DNA of 64,000 bases. Origin: Lingula anatina (lineage: Eukaryota > Brachiopoda > Lingulata > Lingulida > Lingulidae). The position numbers were made by a program, and so were the translations under genes. The notes beneath the pieces were generated by a model, which saw only the letters and a program-made list of their open reading frames with translations, was not told where the DNA came from and did not search any database. Each line of letters begins with the position of its first letter. Position 1 is the stretch's first letter. Location of the stretch: positions 16,805 to 80,804 of the forward strand of contig NW_019775627.1 of NCBI RefSeq assembly GCF_001039355.2, written 5' to 3'. Below, one piece after another: positions 22,191 to 33,583 of the stretch.

Positions 22191-24890
22191 TCAAGCAATT
22201 TCTCCACCGTGTCGTTTGCAGTTTTTGGAGATGGCTCCAACAGATCAGCGAGATGTGAATAATTTTTGTCACACAAAACGCTGCAAGAGTGACGTAAAGG
22301 ACAACTTTAGGACAACATTTATACACTCATCAGTAATTCGGAGCACCCCTCTTTCCGTGAACTGTTGCATGTATCCCGAATAACATCCACACCATTTATA
22401 TCCAGAACATTCTTTTCCAAAGGTAGGACAAGACAGGTAAAGGGCTGATGTCATCTTCAAAACTACTCCAATTGGCTTTTAGATGTTCGAATTGTCTATC
22501 TCATTCTTGAGGTTCCTAAAATGATTATAAAATATGATAACATTGTGACAACCAGTTGGGAAAAATGGAAGGCAGGAACCGCAGACCAACATGTATTGTA
22601 TGGTAAACAGTTTACAAAACTACAAACCTAGAAATTGAATACAGAAAGCGAGAAATGATCTCCAGTTGTCTTATTATTGAAAGATTGGGGGAAAATAATT
22701 AGAAATGAAGTCCATTACTAAAACTTGCAGTAACACTCTGCTAAGAGGGAACAGTGAGTCCTTCAAAGCTCACGATGGGCTTGAAACTATCGTAGTCATT
22801 AAATGCGAATGTTTGAATAATATTGCATTAACGCCTCTCCTTTCTCTCATTCAACGATTATTTCATTTTTATTTCAAAAGTCAAAGTCAGTGCTCATGAA
22901 ATGCGACTTAAGGAACATTACATGTACGTTTTAGTTTTAAAATGATCAACCTCTGCATTCATGCTGAATTTCATATTTAGATATATGATATCATTGTGTG
23001 CTATCACGCTGTGTTGCATACAAAACTGTTTAATGATTTTCATCTAATTGGATTGCAAATAGGATTTAACGGCATTCTACATAATAGTTATACTGCAACA
23101 ATAATTGCAATTGCTTCCCTCCCAGAGTGCACGTAGATTATCATATTTGGGGCTGCTCTACACTTACAGACGACATGTATTCCCTGGGGAATATCATCAA
23201 ATGACTCCAGCCCAGATTTGTTGTCTCCCAGATAGTACATATGAACGTGACACTACAGACAAAACAATGAACGCATGTTTTGTTTTATCAAATGTTTTTA
23301 TTTTTTCCATACTAAAAGATAAGCATTGAAAGTTCAATTCATATTAGAATGAAGAAAAAAATTATGATAAGAAATTTAAAAACTTATGAAAAATGGAAGT
23401 AGGCAAGTTGAAAGGATAACGCATAAAACAATAATATTAATGTGGGGCGCTGAAGCTAGTATCTAGTGTATAGTTTCTAGTTTCGTTTTTCAAAACGAAC
23501 CTGGCAACCAGAAACTAGTGTGGCTTTTCAAAAACGAATCTGGTAACTAAAGACTAGTGTCTATGTTCGAAAACGATTCTGAGTTGCAGAACCGTTTTTG
23601 CGGAGGGAAACAGAAGTGGACGGAGGGAGAGGCCACTGGCGATTTGCGTCTACCAGGACCAGGTCGGCAGTGATCTAGTCCTCCCCGTACGGCGAGGAGA
23701 GTTCGTAACACCCTGCCCGGCTTCCACGCAGTAGGCGTTAATCTCCCGCCACCCCTTCCTCCGTTCTCTCTTCAGTCTGTCCGCAGATTCCGAGCTGCGC
23801 GTGCACACTGTCTGAAGCGACGGCCATTTTCGCACTACTTTCAGCAAAATCGAGTGAAAATGGACGACTTTTGAGCTCTTCGTATTTTCATGTGTACTTT
23901 TGTCAACAGTTGATTTGATTAAACGATAGATATATAAAAAGAAGCGGGGATATCTAGGGATTCGGAATCTTAAGGTTAGGCCACACTTTTTTAATTTTAT
24001 GGATGACATCCTGCGCGCGCACCGATTTTCGTCCGTCCTCCAAAAAAAAAAAATTACCCCCAACGAAGTCGGTTGTCGCAAACGTCGATATTGAATTTGC
24101 CGGAAAATGAGCTTTTTTGAGTTGCAAAGAAAAGATTGTATCTCAATTGTATCTCAATTATCACTGGCATTTTAACGATCTCCTTAAAATGATCTTGTCA
24201 GGTGATAATGCGGTGAAATTGGCAATCAAAAGATCGAGTGGCACAAATGCTATAATGGTAAAAAGGTTNGCTTGTTTGCTTCCGAAAATACGAATATGGT
24301 TTCTCAATAACTTGAATGATCTAAAGTAGTTATACTTATTTAAGCGTATGTGCACAATTTATGTAAAACTGTAGTTTAGAGAGCTTGTAAAATGTAACTG
24401 TACACATTTTAATGCTCAATAAATTATTATATATAACTCCGTTTTTGCACATATAATTCAATTGTTTATGAAGATTAGCAAAGACCTCGAAATTTTGCTG
24501 TTCTATGGTGCCTGCTGGTAAATAAGGGTCTTTACCTGTAGTAAACCAAATCACGTTTGGTGAAATAATGGATTTCATCTCAAGTTTGTACTTGATTCAT
24601 GTGAATGGTTCTGTAAAGACAGCAAAATCAGAGTACACAGTTTGCCGAAAGTTTCTTTTCGTGAAGTTTTGATAGACACTTTCTTTTAGCAGAAACGATG
24701 TAAGCCCCCAGAAATTTCACAAAGATATCTTGACTAGCATTATTTCAATTGCAATGGCACAAGATAGTACGGTTGCCAGGGACCTTAACAGTTTAGTGAC
24801 TTTCTTCACGATGTTTACCACAAATGTATTTTAAGTATTTTGTTTCTTCAAATATCAGTGATTGGCACGCACAAAGGGTCTCAATTGATT
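22191..24890 (-). pseudogene. Copy F: decayed ROC-COR/CARD gene
   Basis: Three recognisable pieces lie in the family's order. 24440-24890 matches the C-terminal part of exon 1 ('MKSIISPNVIWFTTGKDPYL', 'FEVFANLHKQLNYMC') with deletions and frameshifts. 23118-23252 is exon 2, with its GT donor destroyed (GGGAGG then GAAGC where paralogues have GGCAAG then GTAAGC). 22191-22515 is the CARD exon, with an early TGA and a one-base deletion. The P-loop, membrane block and G3-G4 regions are absent. The remaining CARD sequence is closest to those of D and E. An 'n' at 24269 lies just beyond the truncated end. Confidence 0.85.
23590..24081 (-). repeat. GC-richer patch with a 143-codon open frame (dispersed repeat suspected)
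   Basis: Locally higher GC than its surroundings, with an open minus-strand frame (23650-24081) ending in an Arg/Ser-rich stretch. It sits in the exon 1-exon 2 gap of pseudogene F, has no splice context, and includes an A-run and a run of CpG-rich sequence. Just before it (23448-23580) a 'gaaact-agtgt ... aaaacgaatctggtaac' motif repeats three times. I read this as an inserted repeat, not a gene. Confidence 0.35.
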
Positions 24891-26251
24891 GTAGTGATTA
24901 AACCTTATGGTTAGAACCTAAAAATGATCATGAGCAATCAAACTGTCTGATAACAAAATAGCTTTCATGACTGCGTGTTTCTTTATTGGTAAATATATTC
25001 ACTTAAATCACCAGTTTTTAGAGGTCTGCTCTTAAAAATAGCCATGTAATTGTATATATACAAGATTGTTATAAGTCACTTCATTTTTCTTTAAACACTG
25101 AGGGAAACGTTGCTGGAGCTGCACATATGTGCGAACGTTTCATCTAGTTATTGACTTAAGATTCAGTGAAACAGGTCCTCGGGTCGGTAAATACTGGGGT
25201 CTTGTAGGGGCAGTAAGGGGGCAGGGTCTAATAGTTTTATTTCATTTTGGCCTCAGCATGTGCATTGGCTATGGTACAATAGGCAGGTATAAAAAAATAG
25301 GACCCCTGTTTTCTACCTGAATCATACACACACAGACCTATTCCAGACTCTTTTTAAGTATTGGCTAGTGTCACCAAATAATTTTCATAAGTAAAAACAC
25401 ACAAACACACAATGTCAAAGAATCACCCAGTTTTATATGGTCAGAGACAATATACAATGTATAATAAATCAACCTGCTTCGGTCAGGGGAGGGGTGGATG
25501 GGTGAAAATATGTCCTTTTAGACATTGTTAGCCGAAAAAAACTGCAAAACTGCAAATCCTACAAAATACATTGTTAATGAAGTTATAAATAACAGTAAAA
25601 CATTTATTGCAACCTCAGCATCATCATGTTCTGGTGAATATAACAGTCAGGTAAACAAGTAACGCATATAACTCATCTGCATATTACTGGAAACTGCTCA
25701 GTTCAGATAAGCGATAACGTTTTTTTAATCAAAGGATTAAAATGTCAAAATTGAAACTGTTCTAATAACTATATATCGCAATATAATTGCTGTAATTAAT
25801 GCACAATGCACAGTTTAAAACATTTTACATCTTAGAGTCTGCAATGTGTTAGTTGGGACAAATTGATGTGCCAATGTGGTCCTACTTACATTAAGTTTTG
25901 ATTGTTTAAAACACCCCTTCACATTTTAGTGAAATACTAAATAATAAAGCTACACACCCATCTGAGATAAAATCAATGTTGTTAGGAAGGAGGTTAACCT
26001 GTGGGTTGTTTTGATAATTTTACAAAGGTTATTTTTACAATTTTATTTAAAATAGATGAAAATCAATATACAACGTGTCATTCAGGTTTGTTCTTTTTCG
26101 TTTCATTTCAAGCCATCAATCTAACACAAATATCTATGCATCTTCTTCACTTCGAGTCAAAGGAAATTAACAACCGTTGGACATTTATTTTGTTATTGAA
26201 AGCATTTGATGATACCAGAATATATTTCTTTTGAAATAGGCGTTTTTCTTC
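24891..26251. repeat. 3' flank of copy C, duplicated at 1780-4000
   Basis: Parallels 1780-4000 along its length without the 2943-3770 tandem repeat. It includes the likely 3' UTR of copy C. Confidence 0.65.
26184..26189 (-). terminator. Candidate poly(A) signal of copy C
   Basis: The minus strand reads AATAAA about 60 bp past the stop codon. The hexamer is kept in the copied flank near 3910 but not in copy B. Usage is unproven. Confidence 0.35.
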
Positions 26252-26587
26252 TCAGATATTATCAGTTGTTCTCACCGCCCTGTCATCTGCAGTTTCTGGA
26301 GATGGGTTCAACAGATCAGCAAGATGTGGGTACTTTTTACGCAGAACGCTACGGAAGTGACGTATAGGCTCCTTCTCAGGAGAACACCTCCACCCTCTCT
26401 CCAGTAATTCGTTGCACCCCTCTCGCCGAGACCTGCCACAGGCTTTCCGAATAACATCAGTATCATCGAAATCCAGAACTCTCTCTTGCAAAAGATAGGA
26501 CAAGACATATTCAGGGTCGAGGTCGGCTTCAAAACTTGTCCAATTATCCTTTAGCACATTCCGATGACTCTCGGTTTCTTGAAGATT
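26252..26587 (-). CDS. Copy C CARD exon
   Basis: The terminal exon encodes 111 residues after the TTTCAG acceptor. 'YLLQERVLDFDDTDVIR', then 'GCNELLERGW', then 'FRSVLRKKYPHLADLLNP' match the helix pattern of CARD domains such as those of caspase-9 and NOD adaptors. A tail ending 'RTTDNI' closes the protein. Confidence 0.82.
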   Translation of the reverse strand, partial: NLQETESHRNVLKDNWTSFEADLDPEYVLSYLLQERVLDFDDTDVIRKACGRSRREGCNELLERGWRCSPEKEPIRHFRSVLRKKYPHLADLLNPSPETADDRAVRTTDNI

Positions 26588-29500
26588 CTGAAATGCAATA
26601 TTCATTGCAAAAGCAAACTGATGACGATTTGATAAAAACAGGCTAAAATGCATTGCAGGGGGAACACTATTAGTTTCTGTTTAAATGTTCTCATATTAAA
26701 GGGGTGCCACCATATTTCATTGAATGAAACAGGAGGGAAATTAACCTTAACTGGTTTAAAGGGATATTTTGGACAAAATGCATTGAAATTTAATTTAATA
26801 TTTAAGTTATTATTACAAACTATATGTATCATGCATTCCAACTGTGAAGTGAAATTAACAGAATGTATTACCATCAATATTATTTAATGGACACAACCAT
26901 ATCTTCACTTTAAATTCGTCAACCTCCTTGTTTACAACGGATAAAATATTTAAGATTATATGTTTACAAGATGAACATAAATATAAATAATAATTGAGCT
27001 GCAAACAAACACGTATTAGTATCCTATTTATGCTGGAACAATATTGTGCTTATTCCATACCTTCCCAGATTGCACGTAGATCATCATATTTGGGGCTGCT
27101 CTACACGTACAGACGGCACGTATTCCCTTGGGATTACTGTCAAATAACTTGAGCCCAGATTTGTTGTCTCCCAAATGGTACATGTGAATGTGATCCTACA
27201 GATAAAAGAAAAGTAACACACAGTGATTCCTCCTTCATTACTCTATCATTTGTTACCCTAACCTAATCAATATTAAGAAAAGATGCGATTGATGTTTAAT
27301 CTATACTTCTGTCAATGACACGTGTGCCCTTTATTCAAAGGCAAACATTTGATTTTACAAAATGTTTTAGAATAAGAGTTATTTCGTCAATTATAGACCA
27401 CGAACTCTAAATACAAGTGAGAGAACTTACTCACCTTTTCCTCCCACAAACAAGTGTGTTTGTCTTGTTCCTGACAGACTAGTCCCACGGAATATTTTTG
27501 CCCAGGGAAAGATGTCTCGCATAAATAACACAAATCTTTGTGAAGATTGGCAAAGACCTCGAAAGTTTGTTGTTCTATGGCACCTGCTGGTAAATCAGAG
27601 ACTTTGCGTGTAGTTAACAAAATCACGTTTTGTGAAATAATGGATTTCATCTCAAGTTTGTACTTGAATTCTGTGGATGGTTCTGTGAAGACTGCAAAAT
27701 CAGAGAACACAGTTTGCCGAAAGTTCTTCTCCTTGAAATCTTTGTCTCCGCTCATTTTTAGCAGAACAGAAGTAAGCCTCCAAAAAATTGGCTTTGGTTC
27801 AAATTCCTCAAAGTCAAAACCAAACGCAATTCCTTCGTCCATTTTCCAAAGTTCGTCTTTTTCTTTTTGGCTAGCATTTTCCAACTGAAACGGAACAAGA
27901 TAGTACGGGCTGCCAGGGACCTTAACAATTAAATTACTTTCTTCTAGAAGTCTTCTGCAAATTTCACTCACATGTTTTGTTTCTTCAAGCACCATCGATT
28001 GGCACTTAGAAAGGCTCTTGATTCTCAGGTCTATTGCCTGATTCATGATATGTTCGTTTAAGATGCCATTCTTTTTTTTCTTTCTTTCCATCCTCTTTAG
28101 AATTTCCAGAAACAATTCTACAAACCAAGACTGTCCATGACGCAAGACGACAAACCCAGTATGGCAATCGCCACCATCACTGTAGCAACAATGAATATCC
28201 CCTCTCTCATTGAAGCATTTGACAAATTTTTCAAATTCATTCTCGGTTTTAACGACACCTTCCTCAGTGACAACATCTTTCAGTTCTGAGATCATCATTA
28301 TTGGGGATAAATCTGGCATGATTTTCGAAAATTTAAGCCATTTGATATCGGTTTTTTGTTTCCTTAAACCTGCGATTCCCGCCACTTGCTCTCTGAGATG
28401 CTTTCCTCCCACGTCTTTCTTGCACTGTCCCGAATTTTCTACTTCAAATATCAGGGTGTCCTTATTCCAGGAAATGTATTCATCGATGTCCTCCTTTTCA
28501 AAACGATGTGTCAATTCCACAGAAATCGAATGTCTGACCTCCTTATCCACGCTGTCTCTGTGTGTTCCAACAATGAAGATAGGCCTGTGAATTTTGTAAT
28601 TTTCATCAGTATGGGCCAACACGCAGTTTAACCAATAGCGAAGCTTTTTGAATTGTACGCATAATTCGTTGCTGTCTTTAAACCTTTTAGCTTCTTTAAA
28701 GTTAAATACAATGATGTATACAGCGTCCTTTGGTATGAATAAATGATGAAAATAATGATATTCTTCTTGTCCTCCACAGTCAATTAAAACAAACTTAATA
28801 CGCATGCCTGAAACTCCATTCTCGTATTTTGATTTTGCCAATCTAATTTTGGTTAAATCAATACCCGTTTTCATTGCTTGTTTCACCTGCCAAAAGCCCC
28901 AAATCTCGAATGCAAAAATAATACAAACAGACAATAACTGATCTAAAAAAAATTCTTCAGGAAATATAGCAATCGTCCAGTTCATAAAATAGACCATTGC
29001 AACACCAAGAATAAAGCCCAGTGCCCTACGTGTATAAAAAGGTATATCGTAAACTTTTGCCAGAGACCGACCCGCCATAACTGCCGTGTATTCTAGCATA
29101 GCACTGCTAAAACAAGCCAAGAAGAGAATAAGATAATGATGGAAACACTTTTCCGTATACCATAAAATAAGACGATATAAAATATAAGAAAATGCGATAA
29201 TTGCTATTATGTAAACGGGCAAGCCAATGTACAACCGTCTAGGCATTAGTTTAGGTGACGTGTATTTGCAAACGAAGATGCCAACAGCACCCCCTGTCCC
29301 TGTGAAAACGGCAATTATCACTCGCTCGTGGCTGTACATCTTTAAATACTTTTCTTGTGTTAAAATTTGAAATAAGAGGGCAATTGCGACTTTTGAAACA
29401 ATGACTTGGGACCAAACTTTAATTAACATTTGCTTAATGTTTATTTTCTCGTGACATAATTTGACATAAAAAGCGTGACATGAAATCAAAGTCAAACTAA

Positions 29501-30362
29501 TAATAAGAAACACAGTTGATGCATGTTTAAAGTCATGGACCCATTCATAGAGCACATTTGAAATAATTAAGAAAAAGTTAAGAATACTACCTTGACTTTT
29601 GAGGCAGACAAAGCTGAAAACCAATGAGGTTCCTGCCCTACACCCAAATCCTAACACAAATCCTACCACCAATCCACAGCAAAGAACACCAAGTTGGAAT
29701 TCTAAGAACAAATCAGGGTTGTCTATTCTCTGTTGCATATTGTTGTCAGCGTATAGGATTTCGATGCAGGCATATCTGGAAAATATACTGAGAGCTACAC
29801 CTTCGCCATATCTGATGCCCATGGGCAAGTTGCCAGAAAACACAAATGTAGAGACAAGGCACCCCATGATTTTCAATGAACATAACCCAACGGGAGAGAA
29901 AGTAAAAGCAACACATATGCATAGCAATCCCAATATAAGTTTGAAATGTTGATCAAATGATGATCCGTGATCGACTGTTTGGGGAGTAGAAATGTCAGTC
30001 ATTTTCACTGTTACGTAACTAGCTGCATATTGCTGTTCATTTTCAGGGTCCTTAACATCTTCCCAAGTGTCAGTTACGGCGGCAGTTTCCACGTGATGCT
30101 TTTCATTTCCTTGAGTACTATTGTGAGTATTTATGAAATCTTTTTCTCTGAAATAGCGTTGCAGGGATGTCTTTCCTACACCAGAATCTCCCAGGAAAAA
30201 TATTTTACTGGTTTCCAAATCAATTTGCCCCTCTGTCAAGTTTTTTGTATATTTTTCACGCAGATTAACACTTGTCCCAATGATCCTCCTGCTTAATGTC
30301 CCAGTACTTGCCCCCCATTGTCTGAACACGTCTTCTTGTTGAACCTCTTTCTCGTTTTCCAT
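26252..30362 (-). CDS. Copy C: intact membrane-spanning ROC-COR GTPase with CARD (reference copy)
   Basis: The exons are 27435-30362 (976 codons), 27061-27195 (45) and 26252-26587 (111 plus stop). They join in phase 0 to give 1132 residues with no interruption. The start at 30362 (MENEKEV) is the conserved family start. Residues by position: P-loop GDSGVGKTS 58-66; switch-I-like 'HNSTQGNEKHH' about 80-90; hydrophobic segments between about 139 and 496; G3 'DCGGQEEYHYF' from 528; G4 'GTHRD' 599-603; G5-like 'ENSG' about 642; COR about 650-975; then the 45-residue exon 2 and the CARD. There are no leucine-rich repeats and no kinase. The probable role is a membrane-anchored GTP switch that recruits CARD partners. 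Function is inference; domain order is seen. Confidence 0.88.
27061..27195 (-). CDS. Copy C exon 2: conserved 45-residue segment
   Basis: A 135-bp phase-0 exon (acceptor CTGTAG, donor GTATGG) beginning 'DHIHMYHLGDNKSG' and carrying a paired-cysteine motif 'AVCTCRAAP' before 'MIYVQSGK'. Counterparts of exactly 135 bp lie at 8894-9028, 16896-17030 and 41186-41320, plus a decayed one at 23118-23252. With the end of exon 1 ('SVGLVCQ...TCLWEEK') it may form a small beta-rich, cysteine-containing unit. I recognise no named domain. Confidence 0.75.
27435..30362 (-). CDS. Copy C exon 1: G domain split by a polytopic membrane domain, plus COR
   Basis: The GTPase motifs are complete but separated. G1 is at residues 58-66 and G3 at 528-533, where ordinary Ras-like or ROC domains have them about 40-60 residues apart. 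Between them lie hydrophobic stretches at about 139-161, 162-182, 222-246, 260-272, 281-300, 316-335, 346-366, 376-402, 406-428, 445-468 and 472-493. The sequence after them ('LTKIRLAKSKYEN', then the strand 'IKFVLIDCGGQ') resumes as the beta3 strand of a ROC domain. The COR part has 'YFNERGDIHCC', then 'VVLRHGQSWFVELFLEIL', and later 'PIFWRLTS'. The exon ends AAG|GTGAGT. The same arrangement holds in A, B, D and E, so it is not an assembly error. Confidence 0.88.
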
Positions 30363-32332
30363 TCTGGCGTTAATCAAATTTTGGTATATACATGCACATG
30401 ACTACGGAATTGTGAAACAATATCTTTAGATTAAAGAACATAAAATGATGTGGAACTTTTACAAAAATCTTTTTCCTTCCTAGATGATAGTCATACAATC
30501 GTATTTTATTCCACAACACCGAAGGCCTTTGTGAAGTTATGATATGTGGGGTTGTTTAAACCAGTCCGATAAAACGACGAGTCTTTCCGTAGTTGTCATA
30601 TGTACATTTCTCTGTGAAATGCATCAAATATTGGGATAAGTTTAAAGAATAATAGTCCTAAACTTGCAGTTCTTATCATCATAACACATCATAAGTCTGT
30701 TTTATCAACGGTCTTTAGCTATCCTAATCTGAATGCAAAGATGCATTACTGACCTCAGCTGTTTCTTGAAATGCCGGCTATCCCCGATTATTGAGCTTAG
30801 TAAAAATGAACGGTATTAAATGGCGATGATGTTTTGGCTGTCGCTCTCGTTATTCAGGCAGCTTGAAAGTCTAGATCAATGTTGCTAACTTTCTTAAAAA
30901 GAACCACTTTTTCCAATCAGCTGTGGGACGCCATTTTTTCTGTTTATGCTATTTACCTGTTCAAATGTTATTCGCAACACTCTAACTGGGTCGTGCAAAC
31001 ATTTTCTCTATTCACACTGCCACAAAGACATGTGGCGCACAACCTGGATATATTACACCGCTAAAAGATGTGTTTTGTTAATTGTCCTGGTGAGAATTGA
31101 ATAGGGCTATGTAGGAGTTTGTTGGAGGGAACTGCTTTTTAGATGTTTTCATTTCATTTTTTGGTCTCTGTGTGGCGGCCTTTCGGCGGTGGGACTGAAT
31201 CCGATCATTGAAGAATCAACAGATAGCCCCAATTTATTTTTTGCTACTTCTTCCTCTTTAAATCCTTTATAACATTATTTTCTTTTGTTTTATTTATTCA
31301 CATATATATTATGTCATGTTAACTATGCAAATACCCACCTACCCATACATACATGTACAAACAGTTTAAAAGTTCCAAAATAAAGTCAGCTGCACAACTA
31401 AGGTATTGATGACACCGGTCACATATACTGATCTTCATGTCTTTGTAGGCCGACGCATACAAGGTGTACCAAGAATGGTAGTAAAAAAAAATAAATAAAA
31501 ATAAAAAAAACGTGGTCCCATATGATTAAGACAGGTTAAGGTTAGTAGATAAATACAAATTAAGTCTCTGGGCCATACCAGAAAAGACGGGATAGAAAAA
31601 TTCGTACTCTATGGGAAATTGCATGAAAAGAAGTAGACAAGACAAAGAACATCATACATTGACAGCCTTACTGCCTTTGTAACAAATCAACAAGTGAACA
31701 ATAACTAACTCATCGGATCGACTTAAAATGAGTTTACTGTAGGATCATGGCCTCGATGCTGCACACTTGACACTTGAAGAAGTCAACTATACAAAGGACT
31801 TCTATTTTGGTAACACACTCCACATCTAACAGTCAGCAATGTGTTAGTTGTGATTAATGGATGTGTTCCTCATAACCTCCGGACGGAGACTTTTCATCAG
31901 GTGAAATTGATTTAAACATAAATACTTATTTAAGAGGCATTAAAATAACAATACAAAATATTTCACACAAAATAACATCTTATGTAACATGACTGCTAAT
32001 ATTGGAAGAAATACATGTATATTGGATTGTAATACATGATGAAAATAGTGACGTTTGGTTTATAATTTTGTTTCCTTTTAATGCAGTACATGTACTTTTT
32101 TAAAGTTAAAGGAAATAGAAATGCTCAGCAAAGAGCCGCTGATTTTGTTATTGAGACTGGTTGACGATAACAACGTGGTCGCTACAGCAGTTGATGACCG
32201 CACAATTTGTCCTAGGTTTGGCTAATTCGTGTACATTTCGCCATTTTCCTCAAATAAGACATTTGAATGATGAGGGCAAATGAAATGTGCATTTACCCTC
32301 TGCAGGTTTACGGTCACTTTTGACTGATATTG
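30363..32332. other. 5' flank of copy C / 3' flank of copy D
   Basis: No coding exon. It contains the YY1-like site at 30927-30937, the shared upstream block at about 30999-31050, and from about 31050 the start of a near-identical block repeated at about 38205. A conserved minus-strand 'CTGAG|GTCAGT' near 30750 (also in B and D) could be the donor of a non-coding first exon. No matching acceptor is conserved near the ATG. Confidence 0.45.
30927..30937 (-). promoter_or_regulatory. YY1-like promoter motif, copy C
   Basis: Minus-strand AAAATGGCGTC, 575 bp upstream of the ATG, in the same order relative to flanking conserved blocks as in A and D. Confidence 0.35.
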
Positions 32333-32662
32333 TCAAAGCAATTTCACCACCGTGTCATCTGCAGTTCCTGGAGATGGCTCCAACAGATCAGCAAGATGTG
32401 AGAAATTTTTCTGACGCAGAACGCTGCAAAAGTGACGTATTGGATTTCTTTCTGGAGAACATTTATACACTCTCTTCAGTAGTTCGTAACACCCCTCTTT
32501 CCGTGAACTACTGCATGCATCCCGAATAAAATCCACGCCATCTATATCCAGAACATCATTTTCTAAAAGGTAGGACAAGACAGGTAAAGGGCTGAGGTCA
32601 TCTTCAAAGCGACTCCAATTGGCTTTAAGATTTTCGAATTGTCTCCTTTTTTCTTGAGGTTC
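32333..32662 (-). CDS. CARD exon attached to copy D
   Basis: An intact 330-bp exon, acceptor ATTTTAG before 32662, stop at 32333. CARD pattern 'LSYLLENDVLDIDGVDFIR', 'GCYELLKRVYKC', 'FCSVLRQKNFSHLADLLEP'. It is almost identical to the copy E CARD exon at 39483-39812. Confidence 0.75.
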   Translation of the reverse strand, partial: EPQEKRRQFENLKANWSRFEDDLSPLPVLSYLLENDVLDIDGVDFIRDACSSSRKEGCYELLKRVYKCSPERNPIRHFCSVLRQKNFSHLADLLEPSPGTADDTVVKLL

Positions 32663-33040
32663 CTAAAATGAAAGTTATAAAATATAACTAGAAAAGCACT
32701 CCGAAAGCGCAGACATCCGCCAAGGCAGCAGTCTCCACTCAATGCCGTTTCACCCCTAAATTTTCATATTAAAATGATTCAGTTTTTTTTATTATTGACT
32801 ATTAATTGATTACTGATCCGGATTACCACCAAAAACTAATCATCTGTTCCTTGGCCCACTTCTGACAGTTCCTGAAAATTTCATCAAAATCGGTCCATAA
32901 CTTTTTCTGTAATGTTGCTTACAGACAGACAGCCAGACAGACAAACTAACCGAACCAAAGGAAAGTTTGGAGGAGACATAAAAACATAACCTCCTTGACG
33001 GAGGTAATAATATTGTAACAACCAGTTGATTGACATGGGG

Positions 33041-33325
33041 ACCATTTAGAAAAGAAAGCCCTAGTATCAACTGATCCAAGGATCAAAGATGGCGAATTCT
33101 ACATGAAAAGGAAAACCACTTTATCCTGTAATCCTGAGTGACTTTTTAACCCGTGCGATATACAAGTTTCAAAATCAACCGATAGACTTTTATTTCATTT
33201 TAACCTTGCATTTTAGTTATTTTGTTTCAATTTATATATATATATCTTTTGATATCCCTTTACTTTTATTCAACTACTATGCAATGATAGCAATTATCCA
33301 AACATCGGGTTGCAAATTTGGTGAA

Positions 33326-33386
<61 letters not shown>

Positions 33387-33583
33387 GTCTCTCCGCCTCT
33401 CACGTGCCTCCCCACGCGTCTGGTCGAATGTAGCCGATATTTAATCACTGTGCCCCTGCAGGGACGACGTGTGGGGAGGCGTGTGATAGGCGGAGAGACC
33501 ATTACAGGAGACCTTTCATTTAGGGTCCGCCATATTTGATCCTTAGATCAGTTAATACTCGGATCTCCTATTCTGAATCGCTC
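33041..33583. mobile_element. Fold-back family M1, copy interrupted by (AAT)n insertion
   Basis: The outer left arm (33041-33140, 'actgatccaaggatcaaaga') pairs with the outer right arm ('tgatccttagatcagt', 33537-33552). The inner arms ('taatggtctctccgcctctc' and its mate ending about 33503) are intact. About 240 bp separate the outer from the inner left arm, including an (AAT)n run at 33326-33384. The uninterrupted family member is at 53273-53584. No coding capacity. Confidence 0.8.
33326..33384. repeat. (AAT)n microsatellite, about 20 units
   Basis: A perfect AAT run. The near-identical block at 40481-40503 has only about 8 units. Confidence 0.98.

Noticed and set aside
33206-33539. Open frames with poly-Asn or poly-Ile
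   Set aside because: Produced by the (AAT)n run inside a fold-back element.
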